A DNA stretch of 64,000 bases from Candidatus Zhuqueibacterota bacterium (GTDB lineage Bacteria > Zhuqueibacterota > Zhuqueibacteria > Oceanimicrobiales > Oceanimicrobiaceae), in contig JAJDAD010000043.1 of assembly GCA_029262055.1 (NCBI GenBank), positions 1 through 64,000 of the forward strand, written 5' to 3'. Within the stretch, counting starts at the first letter, position 1; each line of letters starts with the position of its first letter. The position numbers and the translations under genes are program-made. Below are positions 17,975 to 27,504 of the stretch, one piece after another. The notes beneath the pieces were generated by a model that did no database searches, had not been told where the DNA came from, and saw only the letters and a program-made list of their open reading frames with translations.

Positions 17975-20842
17975 ATGAAAAAGTTGCTATTGGCTTCATG
18001 TCTTGTACTTTTGCTTCTTGCGTCAATGGCTGCGGCCCAGAGCCCGGGGCATTTGTTGATTACAGAGTTTGCGGTGACGCCCACAGTAGGCGAGTTTGTC
18101 GAAATCTACAACCCCACCGATGCGGCAATTGATTTAACAAGCTACTACATCACCGATGCTACATTTGCCGGCGGCTCAACTTTTTACTACAAAATAGTAG
18201 AAGGTGGCGGTGGCGGTGGCGGATTTGGCGATTTCCATGCACAGTTTCCTGCTGGTGCAATGATCGCTGCCGGTGAGCACCAAACTATAGCACTGAATGG
18301 CAGCGACAATTTCGCAGCCACTTACGGTGTCGATCCGACTTATGAATTGTACGAAGATGGGGTAACCGGCGATGCCATTCCGGACTTGCTGGAAGCGACT
18401 GCCGGCAGTATCGGTGGCCAGGGCGGTCTTTCAAACTCCGGTGAAGTTCTTGTTCTTTATTACTGGGACGGTGCCAGCGACCTTGTGAAAGACGTTGACT
18501 ACGTAGTCTGGGGTGACAAAGCTGAAGCTATCGATAAATCCGGCGAAACCATCGATGGTCCAGATGCGGACACAGACGGCTCAACTTATGCTGCCGACAC
18601 ACCGATTGCTGACCAACACATAGTCGACGCCGACAATGATGGTGACGGTAATCCGCACGATGACGACTTCACGGCCCAGCGTCGCCTGGACTACGAAGAT
18701 GTCGAAACATGGACCGGCGGCAACGGCATCAACGGCCATGATGAAACCAGTGAAAACACCTCCTGGTTGGGTGGTATCTGGAGCATCAACGAACCGGCAA
18801 CTCCCGGTTACCGCGCTTTGGGCAAAAAGTCCGCAGCCGACAGCCTCACCATTGCGGACGTTCAGTTCGTGCGTGCGGCCGACATCGGACCGACCGCGGA
18901 AGAAGATTCGCCCTTTAATGGCGACACGTTGAGCGTGACCGGTATCGTGATGCATGGCACGCGCGAATTAAATCTGGGCGCTCGTTGGGGAGCGTTTATA
19001 GAGGATGAGCGCGGTGGTCCGTGGAGCGGTTTTTTTGTCATCCAAAATGACACGACAGTGGGTGGGACACTGCTCAGTTCGGCCCAGGCCGGCGACAAAG
19101 TCCGGTTTACCGGCATTGTGAGCGAATTTCCCGGAAACGCCAGCACCCAAAGTATTTCACAATTTGTACTCATAACAGACCCGGCAACTCCGGTCGAGTT
19201 CCTGGATTTCGGTCTCGCAACGCCAGCCCCAATCCTGCTGCAACCGAACGACATCGGCGCCACCGGCAGCTCGGAAGATCCGCAATTGACCGAACGCCTG
19301 GAAAGCACGCTTGTTCGTTTTGAGGGACTCACCGTCCTGAGTAACTTTGCCGGGCAACCCGGCAACATTATGATCGCCGGCGGTGCGGATGGTGGCCAGA
19401 TAGCGCTTGATGACTACTTCGCAGGGCCGAGGACTTTTCTGGATGCGAACAACGGCGTATGGCCCGGATTTCCGGCCGGAACCAGAATTAATGTGACCGG
19501 CTTTATGCGTGATGTTATTACCGGCGGCCAGGGTCGGACGACGATCAACCCGGTTAGCTTTGATGCGATTGAAGTAGCTTCCTCGCCACCCGAGATTGCC
19601 GGCGTTGGAAGATCCCCTGTTGCCGTTGCCTCTACAGATAATGTGGTTGTCAGCGCAACTATTGCGGATGCGCAAACCTCCGTCGCAACTGCCGAAGTCA
19701 ACTTTCGCGTCGATGGCGGCGCCTTCAGCAGTGTCAGCATGACCAACTCCAGTGGAGACACCTGGGAAGGTACTATTCCCGCCCAGGCGGATGGCGCGCA
19801 GATTGACTATTTCCTGACCGCGGCCGACACCGATGGCGATGCAACTGTAGCTCCGGGCGATACCGCAGCCGCCAAGTTTTTCTATTTCGTACGGGACGCA
19901 GGCCTTGGCATTTTTGATCTGCAGTTCACGCCATTCGCGACTGGAAACTCCAGCTACTCCGGCCTGGACGTAACTGTCACCGGTATCGCAACCACGGATT
20001 CCAGCGACTTTTCATTCTACTTTATCCAGGATGGGACAGACCCCTGGCACGGTATCTCGGTCCAGGACAATGTCAACAATGTTAAGCTAGGCGACGAGGT
20101 CACGGTCACCGGATCCGTCAGAGAGAGATTTGGCGAAACTCAAATCTTCAACGTCACCAGCGCGGTGGTAAACAGCAGCGACAATGCCGTGCCGGGCCCG
20201 ATCGTAACAACCACCGGCGAACTGGGCACACCCGCCACAGCAGAAGCGTGGGAGGGAATGTTTGTGCGGGTGGAAAACGTGACCGTGACCAATGAGCGAC
20301 CCGACGGCTTCCCTGGCTTTGGCGAATTCACTATTGATGATGGGTCGGGCGGTTTGAGAGTAGACGACCTAGCTCCTAATTACCGTGGGCAAACTCCGTC
20401 AGATAGAGATGCCGGTCCGGATACAACCATCGCTCTGGATGATCAATTTGCCTCTATTGCGGGCATCCAGTATTTTTCATTCGGCAACTACAAACTCCTA
20501 CCCAGGAGCGACCGCGACGTTGACGATTCCCCGGTATCCGTCGATGACGGCGGTGAGTTGCCGCTGACCTTCGGTTTGGATCAAAACTACCCGAATCCGT
20601 TCAACCCGGAAACAACAATTCTATATCGGGTAGCGGAGCTCGGTGATGTCAAAATCAATATTTTTAACATTCTGGGTCAGAAGGTAAGAAGTCTGGTCAA
20701 TCAGCAGCAGCCTCCGGGTTCTTACAGGGTGATTTGGAACGGACAGAATGATGCAGGCCGGCAAGTGTCCACCGGTGTTTACATCTACCAGATGCAAGCG
20801 GCGGACTTTGTCCAGGTTCAGAAGATGCTGTTTATCAAGTAG
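17975..20842 (+). CDS. Exported lamin-tail / OB-fold protein with Por/T9SS-like sorting domain
   Basis: A 955-aa protein with a signal peptide (residues 1-21, AAAQS). Residues ~24-165 are a lamin-tail domain (LLITEFAVTPTVGEFVEIYNP). Two OB-fold-like segments of the kind seen in extracellular nucleases follow (LSVTGIVMHGT ... GDKVRFTGIVSEF and LDVTVTGIAT ... LGDEVTVTGSVRE), separated by an Ig-like part. The last ~90 residues are a sorting domain: NYPNPFNPETTI, VKINIFNILGQKVRSLV, GVYIYQMQA, ending KMLFIK. No catalytic domain is visible. Lamin-tail plus OB modules commonly accompany secreted nucleases, and two secreted nuclease-family genes lie ~7 kb away, so a nucleic-acid-binding role is possible but unproven. 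A terminator follows at once. Confidence 0.8.
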   Translation: MKKLLLASCLVLLLLASMAAAQSPGHLLITEFAVTPTVGEFVEIYNPTDAAIDLTSYYITDATFAGGSTFYYKIVEGGGGGGGFGDFHAQFPAGAMIAAGEHQTIALNGSDNFAATYGVDPTYELYEDGVTGDAIPDLLEATAGSIGGQGGLSNSGEVLVLYYWDGASDLVKDVDYVVWGDKAEAIDKSGETIDGPDADTDGSTYAADTPIADQHIVDADNDGDGNPHDDDFTAQRRLDYEDVETWTGGNGINGHDETSENTSWLGGIWSINEPATPGYRALGKKSAADSLTIADVQFVRAADIGPTAEEDSPFNGDTLSVTGIVMHGTRELNLGARWGAFIEDERGGPWSGFFVIQNDTTVGGTLLSSAQAGDKVRFTGIVSEFPGNASTQSISQFVLITDPATPVEFLDFGLATPAPILLQPNDIGATGSSEDPQLTERLESTLVRFEGLTVLSNFAGQPGNIMIAGGADGGQIALDDYFAGPRTFLDANNGVWPGFPAGTRINVTGFMRDVITGGQGRTTINPVSFDAIEVASSPPEIAGVGRSPVAVASTDNVVVSATIADAQTSVATAEVNFRVDGGAFSSVSMTNSSGDTWEGTIPAQADGAQIDYFLTAADTDGDATVAPGDTAAAKFFYFVRDAGLGIFDLQFTPFATGNSSYSGLDVTVTGIATTDSSDFSFYFIQDGTDPWHGISVQDNVNNVKLGDEVTVTGSVRERFGETQIFNVTSAVVNSSDNAVPGPIVTTTGELGTPATAEAWEGMFVRVENVTVTNERPDGFPGFGEFTIDDGSGGLRVDDLAPNYRGQTPSDRDAGPDTTIALDDQFASIAGIQYFSFGNYKLLPRSDRDVDDSPVSVDDGGELPLTFGLDQNYPNPFNPETTILYRVAELGDVKINIFNILGQKVRSLVNQQQPPGSYRVIWNGQNDAGRQVSTGVYIYQMQAADFVQVQKMLFIK

Positions 20843-20854
20843 GCTGCACAATAC

Positions 20855-20890
20855 CACAGAGGCGCACAATCGTGCGCCTCTGTGATTTTA
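20855..20890 (+). terminator. Intrinsic terminator after the lamin-tail protein gene
   Basis: A perfect 13-bp stem, CACAGAGGCGCAC (20855-20867) and GTGCGCCTCTGTG (20872-20884) around a 4-nt loop, followed by ATTTTATT, 12 bp after the stop codon. Confidence 0.85.
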
Positions 20891-20908
20891 TTCAAGAACG
20901 AATCACAT

Positions 20909-20932
20909 TTCGGGTCGGACATGTGACCCGAA
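20909..20932. repeat. 8-bp inverted repeat before the 21022 operon
   Basis: TTCGGGTC (20909-20916) and GACCCGAA (20925-20932) are perfectly complementary around an 8-nt centre, ~90 bp upstream of the next gene. There is no T-run, so an operator is more likely than a terminator. Confidence 0.4.
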
Positions 20933-21021
20933 GACGGCACGAGGATGGATATTCTACGAGGAAACAGAACGAACTAACCGTGGGGACGTTTTGTCGACGC
21001 GTCACTACAACTACCTAATCC

Positions 21022-22422
21022 ATGAAGATTACTCAAAATCCTAAACGCATTTTGACAAGACACATATTCTGTTTCTCATCCCTGCTTTTGCTGGTCCTGA
21101 GCTGCTCGGAGAACTTCAGCGATAATCCCAAAGCCAACCAGCCGCCGCAGACTTTTATCTCTATTTTTTCCGAAAACAGTCTCAATCCCGCCATAAGCCG
21201 GCAGACCCTGAACTGGTGGGGTGACGACCCGGACGGTGTGGTGGAGGGTTTTATCTATACGTTTAACCCCAATGCTGAAAACCTCACCGATTGGCTTGAT
21301 ACCACATCCGTAGATTGGACCTTTACAACCGAAACGCAGGAAACTTTTACATTAACATTAGCAGGTACGGACACCACTTTCACTTTTTGGGTCAAAGCCG
21401 TCGATGATGCAGGCGCCGCCGATCCGGATGGCGTGATTCAGGAGTTCAACATAATCAACACGCGTCCTATTGTTGAATTCCCAGTCAGCACCGATGTACC
21501 GGAAACGACATTTACCGTAGCGGAATTTGTCTGGAGCGGTACCGATCTGGACGGCGACGACACCATCGCGAGGTATCAGTATGTCCTGGATGACACCACC
21601 GACGAGTCCGCCTGGCTGGATATTGACCCAGACCGTAATTCCATTGTTTTAGACGGCTTGCAACAGGGGGAGCATGTTTTCTTTTTCAGGGCGGTGGACC
21701 TGGCGGGCGCCCGCAGTGCCATCATCCGCATGCCGCGTGATGAAAACGACGTGTGGTTCGTACGAGAGCCAATCAGTTCCTTTCTTATGGTTGACGATTA
21801 CAACATAGCAGACGATACGGATGCTTTTTACAGGTCTGCTATCCGAAACATAGTAGGCCCCATTGACATTTGGGACATAAAAAGCAATGGCGGAGCGCTC
21901 GAGCCGCCGACGAGCAGAGCGTTTCTGCTAACCCTGCAACTCTTTGATCGTGTTTTCTGGTACGGCGATACCGGTCCCAATCTTGAAAAGGCGCAAGTCA
22001 CGTTGCCCGAGTTTATCGAGGCCGGAGGCAAAGTACTGATGTCTACGACTTTTCCGGAATTCAGCACCAACCAGGGTGACCCGCTGGACTTCTCGCCTGC
22101 CGACAGTCTGGGGACAAAAATACGCAGACTGACCCGCAACCAACCGGTGAATGTCACTCCTGAGTATGCCGCGTTGGGTTTCCCGGAATTGCAGGTCAAT
22201 GCTGCGATCATCCCCAATGTTTTTCCGGTCGTGCCCAAAATAAGCTCAGAAGTCATTTACAGGTTGCCGCCCGGAACTAACTGGGTCGAGGAACCTCCCA
22301 TGGCTGTCATAAATGCCGATGATACGTTCGTGTTTTTTGGTTTACCAATCCGCAAGCTGAACGGCCAGGGCAGTGTGGAGCAACTGCTCAGTACGATTCT
22401 AAATACGATCCTGACCCCGTGA
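21022..22422 (+). CDS. Lipoprotein with Ig/FN3-like domains and a glutamine-amidotransferase-like C-terminal region
   Basis: A 466-aa protein with a lipoprotein signal (lipobox LVLSC, Cys ~29). Two beta-sandwich segments follow (~40-145 and ~150-245), with repeated acidic motifs such as DDPDGVVEGF and GTDLDGDDTIARY. The last ~210 residues contain SSFLMVDDYN, FIEAGGKVLMSTTFPEF and FVFFGLPIRKLNG, reminiscent of the class-I glutamine-amidotransferase fold used as a binding domain in DUF4159-like proteins; no catalytic Cys-His-Glu triad is evident. It precedes the receptor, barrel and NHL genes in one direction and probably opens their operon. Function unknown. Confidence 0.65.
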   Translation: MKITQNPKRILTRHIFCFSSLLLLVLSCSENFSDNPKANQPPQTFISIFSENSLNPAISRQTLNWWGDDPDGVVEGFIYTFNPNAENLTDWLDTTSVDWTFTTETQETFTLTLAGTDTTFTFWVKAVDDAGAADPDGVIQEFNIINTRPIVEFPVSTDVPETTFTVAEFVWSGTDLDGDDTIARYQYVLDDTTDESAWLDIDPDRNSIVLDGLQQGEHVFFFRAVDLAGARSAIIRMPRDENDVWFVREPISSFLMVDDYNIADDTDAFYRSAIRNIVGPIDIWDIKSNGGALEPPTSRAFLLTLQLFDRVFWYGDTGPNLEKAQVTLPEFIEAGGKVLMSTTFPEFSTNQGDPLDFSPADSLGTKIRRLTRNQPVNVTPEYAALGFPELQVNAAIIPNVFPVVPKISSEVIYRLPPGTNWVEEPPMAVINADDTFVFFGLPIRKLNGQGSVEQLLSTILNTILTP

Positions 22423-22445
22423 GGTCAGGCTGGGAATTCCGGCCG

Positions 22446-22491
22446 AGACCTGCAGGTCTTTTTCTGCGCCCCGGAGTGTAACAGCGTTACA
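22446..22491. promoter_or_regulatory. Two small inverted repeats before the receptor gene
   Basis: AGACC-TGCA-GGTCT (22446-22459) is followed by TTTT and could be a weak terminator. TGTAAC-AGC-GTTACA (22477-22491) is a perfect palindrome suited to a regulator. Both lie between the lipoprotein stop and the receptor start, so the receptor may have partly independent control. Confidence 0.3.
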
Positions 22492-22537
22492 GTTGGTGAA
22501 TAATTGTTTTTCTTACCGTAATTATCAGGTGGTTGCT

Positions 22538-25408
22538 ATGAAGTTTAAAACCCTGTCCATCTGCTGCAGCATGCTTATCTTGCTGACCGCAAGTACTGGA
22601 TTTGCGCAAACGAAAGGTACTTTGAAAGGGAGGATTACCGACGGTAAAAACGGAGACGGGTTACCCGGGGTCAATGTGATGGTCAAGGGGACCTATTATG
22701 GCGCGGCTACAGACCTGGACGGCAACTACAGGATCAGCAATGTAAATCCCGGGACCTACACGCTCGAGATTTCCATGATAGGATTCAAACAGGTACAGAA
22801 TACCGGGGTGAAGGTCAACGCCGGAGAAGTGACGGACCTGAATTTTAAGCTCGAGGAGACCATTCTTGCCCTCGGACAGGATGTGGTGGTCATCGGCGAA
22901 AAGCCCCTGTTCGATATCGAAGAAACAGCGAGCATGAAGAGTATATCGAGCGACCAGATCGAAGTCGAAGTTGTAGAATCCGTGCGGGACATCATTGTTA
23001 ACCAGGTCGGGGTGACAAAGACCGATGAGGCAATTCACATCAGGGGCGGACGGGCGCATGAGAACGCATTTCTGGTTGACGGCATTTCGGTCCAGGATCC
23101 GCTCTCGGGGACCGGCTTTGGCCTGGAGTTGAGCACCGACTCAATCGAAAAGTTGGAAGTTATTACAGGCGGGTTCAACGCCGAATTTGGTCAGGCTATG
23201 TCCGGCATCATTAATGTCAAAACAAAAGAGGGCGGGGAAACCTACAAAGGCACTTTTGGCTACAAACGCGACCACTTCGGCGGGGTCGGTTCGGATGCCT
23301 TCCTGATCGGTACATTTAGCGATGACAACCGGCACAGTTTCAATACCGACATCGTGCAAGCCAGCCTGAGCGGCCCAGAGCCTCTGACTCAGAAAATTCT
23401 GCCAGCCCTGGGTATCAACCTGCCGGGTGAGCTTACGTTTTTTGGCAATGTCTTCATGATGACCAGCGACACGTATCTCGAATCGACCGCACGGCAACTG
23501 TTTTCGTCGACGTTTCATGGGACCAAGTTTGCCCCGAAAGAGCAAAACAGTTGGTCGGGACTGTTAAAGCTTACCTATAAGCTAACGCCCACAATGAAGC
23601 TCACGTTGAGCGGGAATCAATCCATTGGTATAAATCAGAATACAAGATCCCTGCAAACCAACCTTGAATTTGTTGAACCGCAGCCGGGCTTTCCTTTTGC
23701 GTACTCGCAAAATCTAGACAATTTTAATACCTTCACCCATATCAACAAGCAGTTTTCTCTATCCTGGACACACACACTTAACAACAAGACGTTTTATGAA
23801 TTAAAGGGTTCGCGTTTTTTTAGCAACTTGCGCAGCGACGTAAATGGCAAGCCCTGGACGGAAATGGAAGAGCCGCAGGACATCGTCACCACTCCGATCC
23901 CACAATACTTCTTTAATGGGGACAGCAGTTTTGTGTCTGTTTTGCCGGGTGACGGTTTTTGGGATTTTGGTGATGGCGAAACCTGGCACGATCACTACAT
24001 TGAGGAGTACACTCTCAAGTTTGACATCACCAGGCAGTTCGGTACCAACGCGCATGAGTTTAAGGCCGGTATTCAAACCAGCTTTGCGGAAATGCAGATG
24101 GTCGATATCTTCCGGCCCTGGTTCGGCGGCCTGGGGCTGAACAATGATATCTACCGGGTCAGCCCGGCCTACGGCAGCATGTATGTACAGGACCAACTGC
24201 GCTTCAAAGGGCTTATCGCCAATCTCGGCTTGCGCATGGATTACTGGTTCCCGGGAAAATTTGTTGAAGACGCCATTGCCAACCCCGAGATCTCGACCAT
24301 TACCGACGCGACGCGCCAGCAATTCCTCGATGACACCGGCTCGTTGTTCGGCAGACGCTACCGGAGCAGGGTCAGTCCGAGAATCGGTATTTCGCATCCG
24401 ATCTCAGACAACCAGATGTTGTTCTTTTCATACGGCCATTTTTCCAAGCGACCGCAGCCGCAGTTTGTCTATTCCAAGTTAGGGGAGAACAGCGCCAAGT
24501 CCACCTTCCAGAAATTCGGTAATCCAAACCTGGATTATGAGACAACCGTCGCCTACGAGTTTGGTTTGCGCCACAAGTTCAGCGAGAATGACGTCCTGAC
24601 TATGACGGCCTTCTATAGGGATATTTTTGACTATGTGACAACAGTCAATTTCAGAGGCACCGGCAGACTTTCCGGCCGCTCATTTACCACTTATCTTAAT
24701 CTCGATTACGCCCGTTCACGCGGTATTGAGGTTGAGTACACCACGCGTCCGAGCCGCTTTTTTTCAGGCTCAGTGAGTGGTTCCTACAGCATAGCCACGG
24801 GCAAGAGCTCCTCTCCGGACGATGCATTTCTGGTCGCGCAGGGGACGCTAAACGAACGGCCGATCACCGAAGACCTGCTGATTTGGGATCGGCCATGGCA
24901 GGTTAGCGCGGTGGCTAACTTTAACATGGGCAAAGGTCAGGCACCAAGGATCTTTGGAATCAAACTGCCTGACAACTGGAATTTCAACGCGCGGCTGTTT
25001 GCCCAGGCCGGTAAACGGTTCACGCCACAGTCGCCGACCGGGCTTTTTCTGCTGGACGGGCGGCCGCAATTCTCCAACGATGCTGACCTGGACGGCCAGG
25101 CTGACGATCCGAATGGCGGCTTGGGCGATCACTGGTTTTGGATCAATCTAAATTATGAAAAATACTTTAGGATTGTGGGCCTTGATTACACCTTTTCAAT
25201 TGAAGTCGAGAACCTGCTGGACCGGAAGAATCCGCAAATCATAAACCCGGTAACCGGAAGCGCTTACGAATTTGGCGATCCGACGCCGACTTCGTTTAAC
25301 GATCCGTTGTTTCCCGACACTCAGGCGCCGGTGAGCCCCTTTCCGTTCAATCCGGCACGCTACTTGACGCAACGAAATGTAAAACTCGGTATAGCGGTGA
25401 AATTTTAA
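22538..25408 (+). CDS. TonB-dependent receptor with carboxypeptidase-regulatory N-domain
   Basis: A 956-aa outer-membrane receptor. The ATG at 22538 is chosen over an in-frame upstream start because it gives a proper signal peptide (MKFKTLSICC ... TGFAQ) with AGGTGG just before it. Residues ~24-105 form the regulatory beta-sandwich (GDGLPGVNVMVKGTYYGA, GTYTLEISMIGFKQ). The plug domain contains IHIRGGRAHENAFLVDGIS and ISGIINVKTK-like motifs, and a ~700-residue barrel ends in KLGIAVKF. The next gene, a PorV-like barrel, begins 3 bp after the stop, so they are co-translated. Substrate unknown; the neighbours suggest a role with exported proteins rather than an iron receptor. Confidence 0.9.
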   Translation: MKFKTLSICCSMLILLTASTGFAQTKGTLKGRITDGKNGDGLPGVNVMVKGTYYGAATDLDGNYRISNVNPGTYTLEISMIGFKQVQNTGVKVNAGEVTDLNFKLEETILALGQDVVVIGEKPLFDIEETASMKSISSDQIEVEVVESVRDIIVNQVGVTKTDEAIHIRGGRAHENAFLVDGISVQDPLSGTGFGLELSTDSIEKLEVITGGFNAEFGQAMSGIINVKTKEGGETYKGTFGYKRDHFGGVGSDAFLIGTFSDDNRHSFNTDIVQASLSGPEPLTQKILPALGINLPGELTFFGNVFMMTSDTYLESTARQLFSSTFHGTKFAPKEQNSWSGLLKLTYKLTPTMKLTLSGNQSIGINQNTRSLQTNLEFVEPQPGFPFAYSQNLDNFNTFTHINKQFSLSWTHTLNNKTFYELKGSRFFSNLRSDVNGKPWTEMEEPQDIVTTPIPQYFFNGDSSFVSVLPGDGFWDFGDGETWHDHYIEEYTLKFDITRQFGTNAHEFKAGIQTSFAEMQMVDIFRPWFGGLGLNNDIYRVSPAYGSMYVQDQLRFKGLIANLGLRMDYWFPGKFVEDAIANPEISTITDATRQQFLDDTGSLFGRRYRSRVSPRIGISHPISDNQMLFFSYGHFSKRPQPQFVYSKLGENSAKSTFQKFGNPNLDYETTVAYEFGLRHKFSENDVLTMTAFYRDIFDYVTTVNFRGTGRLSGRSFTTYLNLDYARSRGIEVEYTTRPSRFFSGSVSGSYSIATGKSSSPDDAFLVAQGTLNERPITEDLLIWDRPWQVSAVANFNMGKGQAPRIFGIKLPDNWNFNARLFAQAGKRFTPQSPTGLFLLDGRPQFSNDADLDGQADDPNGGLGDHWFWINLNYEKYFRIVGLDYTFSIEVENLLDRKNPQIINPVTGSAYEFGDPTPTSFNDPLFPDTQAPVSPFPFNPARYLTQRNVKLGIAVKF

Positions 25409-25411
25409 CCT

Positions 25412-26407
25412 ATGAAATCCAGGACTCTTTACTCGGCCATCGCTGCACTCGTCTTTGCCACTTGTTTTGTCCAAACCGGTTTTGCGCAGATTATCCCCAA
25501 TTTGGGTAGCCAGCGCGCAGGGACGGCCATGGGGGCTTTCCTGAAGATCGGAGTCGGGGCTCGCGCTGTTGGTATGGGTGAGTCCTTTGTCGCGGTTGCC
25601 AACGATGCTTCTGCGCTCTATTGGAATCCGGCGGGGATCACTCAAATCGAGAAGAATGAGGTGGTTTTTTCCCATACCGAATTTACCGTAGATCTCAAGC
25701 ACGAATTCTTTGGATATGTACACAAGCTGGGCCGCGCAAACACTCTTGGCCTTAGCATTACTTCCGTCAGCACGGATGATTTTGAAGAAACCACCGAGTT
25801 TCAACCGCTGGGCACCGGAAATTTTGTCTCATTTGGGGACCTGGCCGTCGGCCTGACTTTTGCGCGCAAAATGACCGATCGTTTCAGCATTGGAGTTGCT
25901 GTCAAATACATAGACGAGACTCTTGACGTGCTGCATGCGCGTAACCTTTTCGTCGACTTCGGTACCTTCTTCTGGACTGGTCTCGGCTCCTCGCGCTTTG
26001 CGGTTTCGGTTGCGAACTTTGGAACAAACATGGAACCGTCAGGAACGGTGACCGACAGAAGTGGCAACAGGTTTGACGACTTTCAGGACTTTTCTCCACC
26101 GACAATTTTTCGGATCGGCTTCGCGACGGAAGTTGTCGACAATGAATCGCACCGGGTAACCACATCGGTGCAGCTCAACCACCTGAACGATAATGCCGAA
26201 AATTTCAGCTTCGGCACCGAGTATCTCTGGCAGGAATTGTTGTCTCTGCGTGCCGGTTATCGCCTAAATGTAGATGAAGAGAGCTTTGCCTTTGGCGGCG
26301 GCCTGGCTATCCCGCTGAAGAAAGTCAATCTGAATCTGGATTTCTCGTATAGCGATTTTGGCCGCTTGGGGAGCGCAAGCCGATTGACCGCGGTTGTCGG
26401 CTTCTGA
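25412..26407 (+). CDS. PorV/PorQ-family outer-membrane beta-barrel protein
   Basis: A 331-aa protein with a signal peptide (residues 1-25, GFAQI). The opening GVGARAVGMGESFVAVANDASALYWNPAGI is the hallmark of the PorV/PorQ (FadL-like) family, and alternating strands continue to the end (SRLTAVVGF). In Bacteroidetes PorV carries type IX substrates to the attachment complex. Here it sits between a TonB-dependent receptor and an NHL lipoprotein in a tight operon. A second PorV-like barrel is encoded at 47834-49963. It is not clear that either works with a type IX machine, since no core component is in the window. Confidence 0.85.
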   Translation: MKSRTLYSAIAALVFATCFVQTGFAQIIPNLGSQRAGTAMGAFLKIGVGARAVGMGESFVAVANDASALYWNPAGITQIEKNEVVFSHTEFTVDLKHEFFGYVHKLGRANTLGLSITSVSTDDFEETTEFQPLGTGNFVSFGDLAVGLTFARKMTDRFSIGVAVKYIDETLDVLHARNLFVDFGTFFWTGLGSSRFAVSVANFGTNMEPSGTVTDRSGNRFDDFQDFSPPTIFRIGFATEVVDNESHRVTTSVQLNHLNDNAENFSFGTEYLWQELLSLRAGYRLNVDEESFAFGGGLAIPLKKVNLNLDFSYSDFGRLGSASRLTAVVGF

Positions 26408-26425
26408 TTTTAAAGGAGGAAGAAA

Positions 26426-27493
26426 ATTAGTACTCAAAAAATAAAAGCTATAGCGCTCTTCAGCGTTCTTGTCCTTTTCATCTTTGTCCTGGCCTGTGGT
26501 GGTGATGAGTTCCCATTGCCACAACAGCCGGAAAATGATGGCAACACAGCCATCGATGATACCACTTACCTGCAATTGAGCCCGGTTTGGGATGCAGGCA
26601 CCGGCTATGATTTTTCCGGACCAAAGGACATTTTGCTGGGCAGAGAGCCTCTGATTTACGTTGCCGACACCGGCAATGACCGAATTGTCATGCTTGACCT
26701 CGCAGGTAACGTCCTTGGGAGTTCTCAGGCCATCGAGAACCCCGTATCCCTGGCGCAAGATTCCAAGCTGCGCATTGTGGCGGTTACCGACAGCAACAAG
26801 ATCTACCGTTTAGATCTGGTAGCTGTGGGGCATGAGATTGCGAATGCACCGGTGGAGTTGGTCTTTGAAGAGGTAGATAATCCGGATCGGCGATATACCG
26901 GCATCGCTGCCGTTATCGGTGTCTTGAGCGGCCAAATCAGCATCTCTTACTATGTCGCTGCCAGTGGCGCGCAGAAACGAGACAACCAGGTACTCATTTT
27001 CCCGGAGGATTTTGACGTCAATGTGCCCGACGCGATCCTGCTGGAGCCGGAGGGCCTGGGCATTCAGTCTGCTTCTGACCCCAGCGGCATCACGACTCTG
27101 CGGGATTTTACCATCGACTTCATTTTTTGCATGGTAGGACAGAATTCATTTAAAGTGCAGTGGATCACAGCCGGGCAGTTCGGGTTCACGCCGCGCTTGA
27201 ATCCGGCGGACGGCAGCTTCGACCTGTTTGAGCCGGGTAAGTTCACCACCCCGGAGGACGTTGCGGTCGACGAGGAGGGCGCCATTTTTGTGGTGGATGC
27301 CGAAACGGACTTCATGTTGAAGTTCTCTTCGTCGGGTGAGGAACTGCAATCTTTCGGAGGGTCCGGCAGCGGTCTGAAAGAATTCAATAGTCCGGCCGGC
27401 GTCGCGGTTTTTAATAAGACGCTTTATGTCGCTGACACCGGCAATAACCGGATTGTGAGATTCAAGCTCTCGACGGATGTCAGCGCTAACTAG
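26426..27493 (+). CDS. NHL-repeat beta-propeller lipoprotein with apparent ATT start codon
   Basis: A 355-aa protein. NHL blades are visible (KDILLGREPLIYVADTGNDR, PEDVAVDEEGAIFVVD, PAGVAVFNKTLYVADTGNNR), so it forms a propeller used for protein or ligand binding. Choosing the start matters. The frame is open only from 26414, and the first ATG/GTG/TTG in it is a TTG at 26516, downstream of a perfect lipoprotein signal (LFIFVLAC). A strong GGAGG (26415-26419) sits 6 nt before an ATT at 26426. Starting there gives MSTQKIKAIALFSVLVLF and the lipobox. I therefore call ATT as the initiator. It is the last gene of the lipoprotein-receptor-barrel operon and stops 11 bp before the convergent nuclease gene. 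Confidence 0.82.
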   Translation: MSTQKIKAIALFSVLVLFIFVLACGGDEFPLPQQPENDGNTAIDDTTYLQLSPVWDAGTGYDFSGPKDILLGREPLIYVADTGNDRIVMLDLAGNVLGSSQAIENPVSLAQDSKLRIVAVTDSNKIYRLDLVAVGHEIANAPVELVFEEVDNPDRRYTGIAAVIGVLSGQISISYYVAASGAQKRDNQVLIFPEDFDVNVPDAILLEPEGLGIQSASDPSGITTLRDFTIDFIFCMVGQNSFKVQWITAGQFGFTPRLNPADGSFDLFEPGKFTTPEDVAVDEEGAIFVVDAETDFMLKFSSSGEELQSFGGSGSGLKEFNSPAGVAVFNKTLYVADTGNNRIVRFKLSTDVSAN

Positions 27494-27504
27494 ACAACTG
27501 CATT

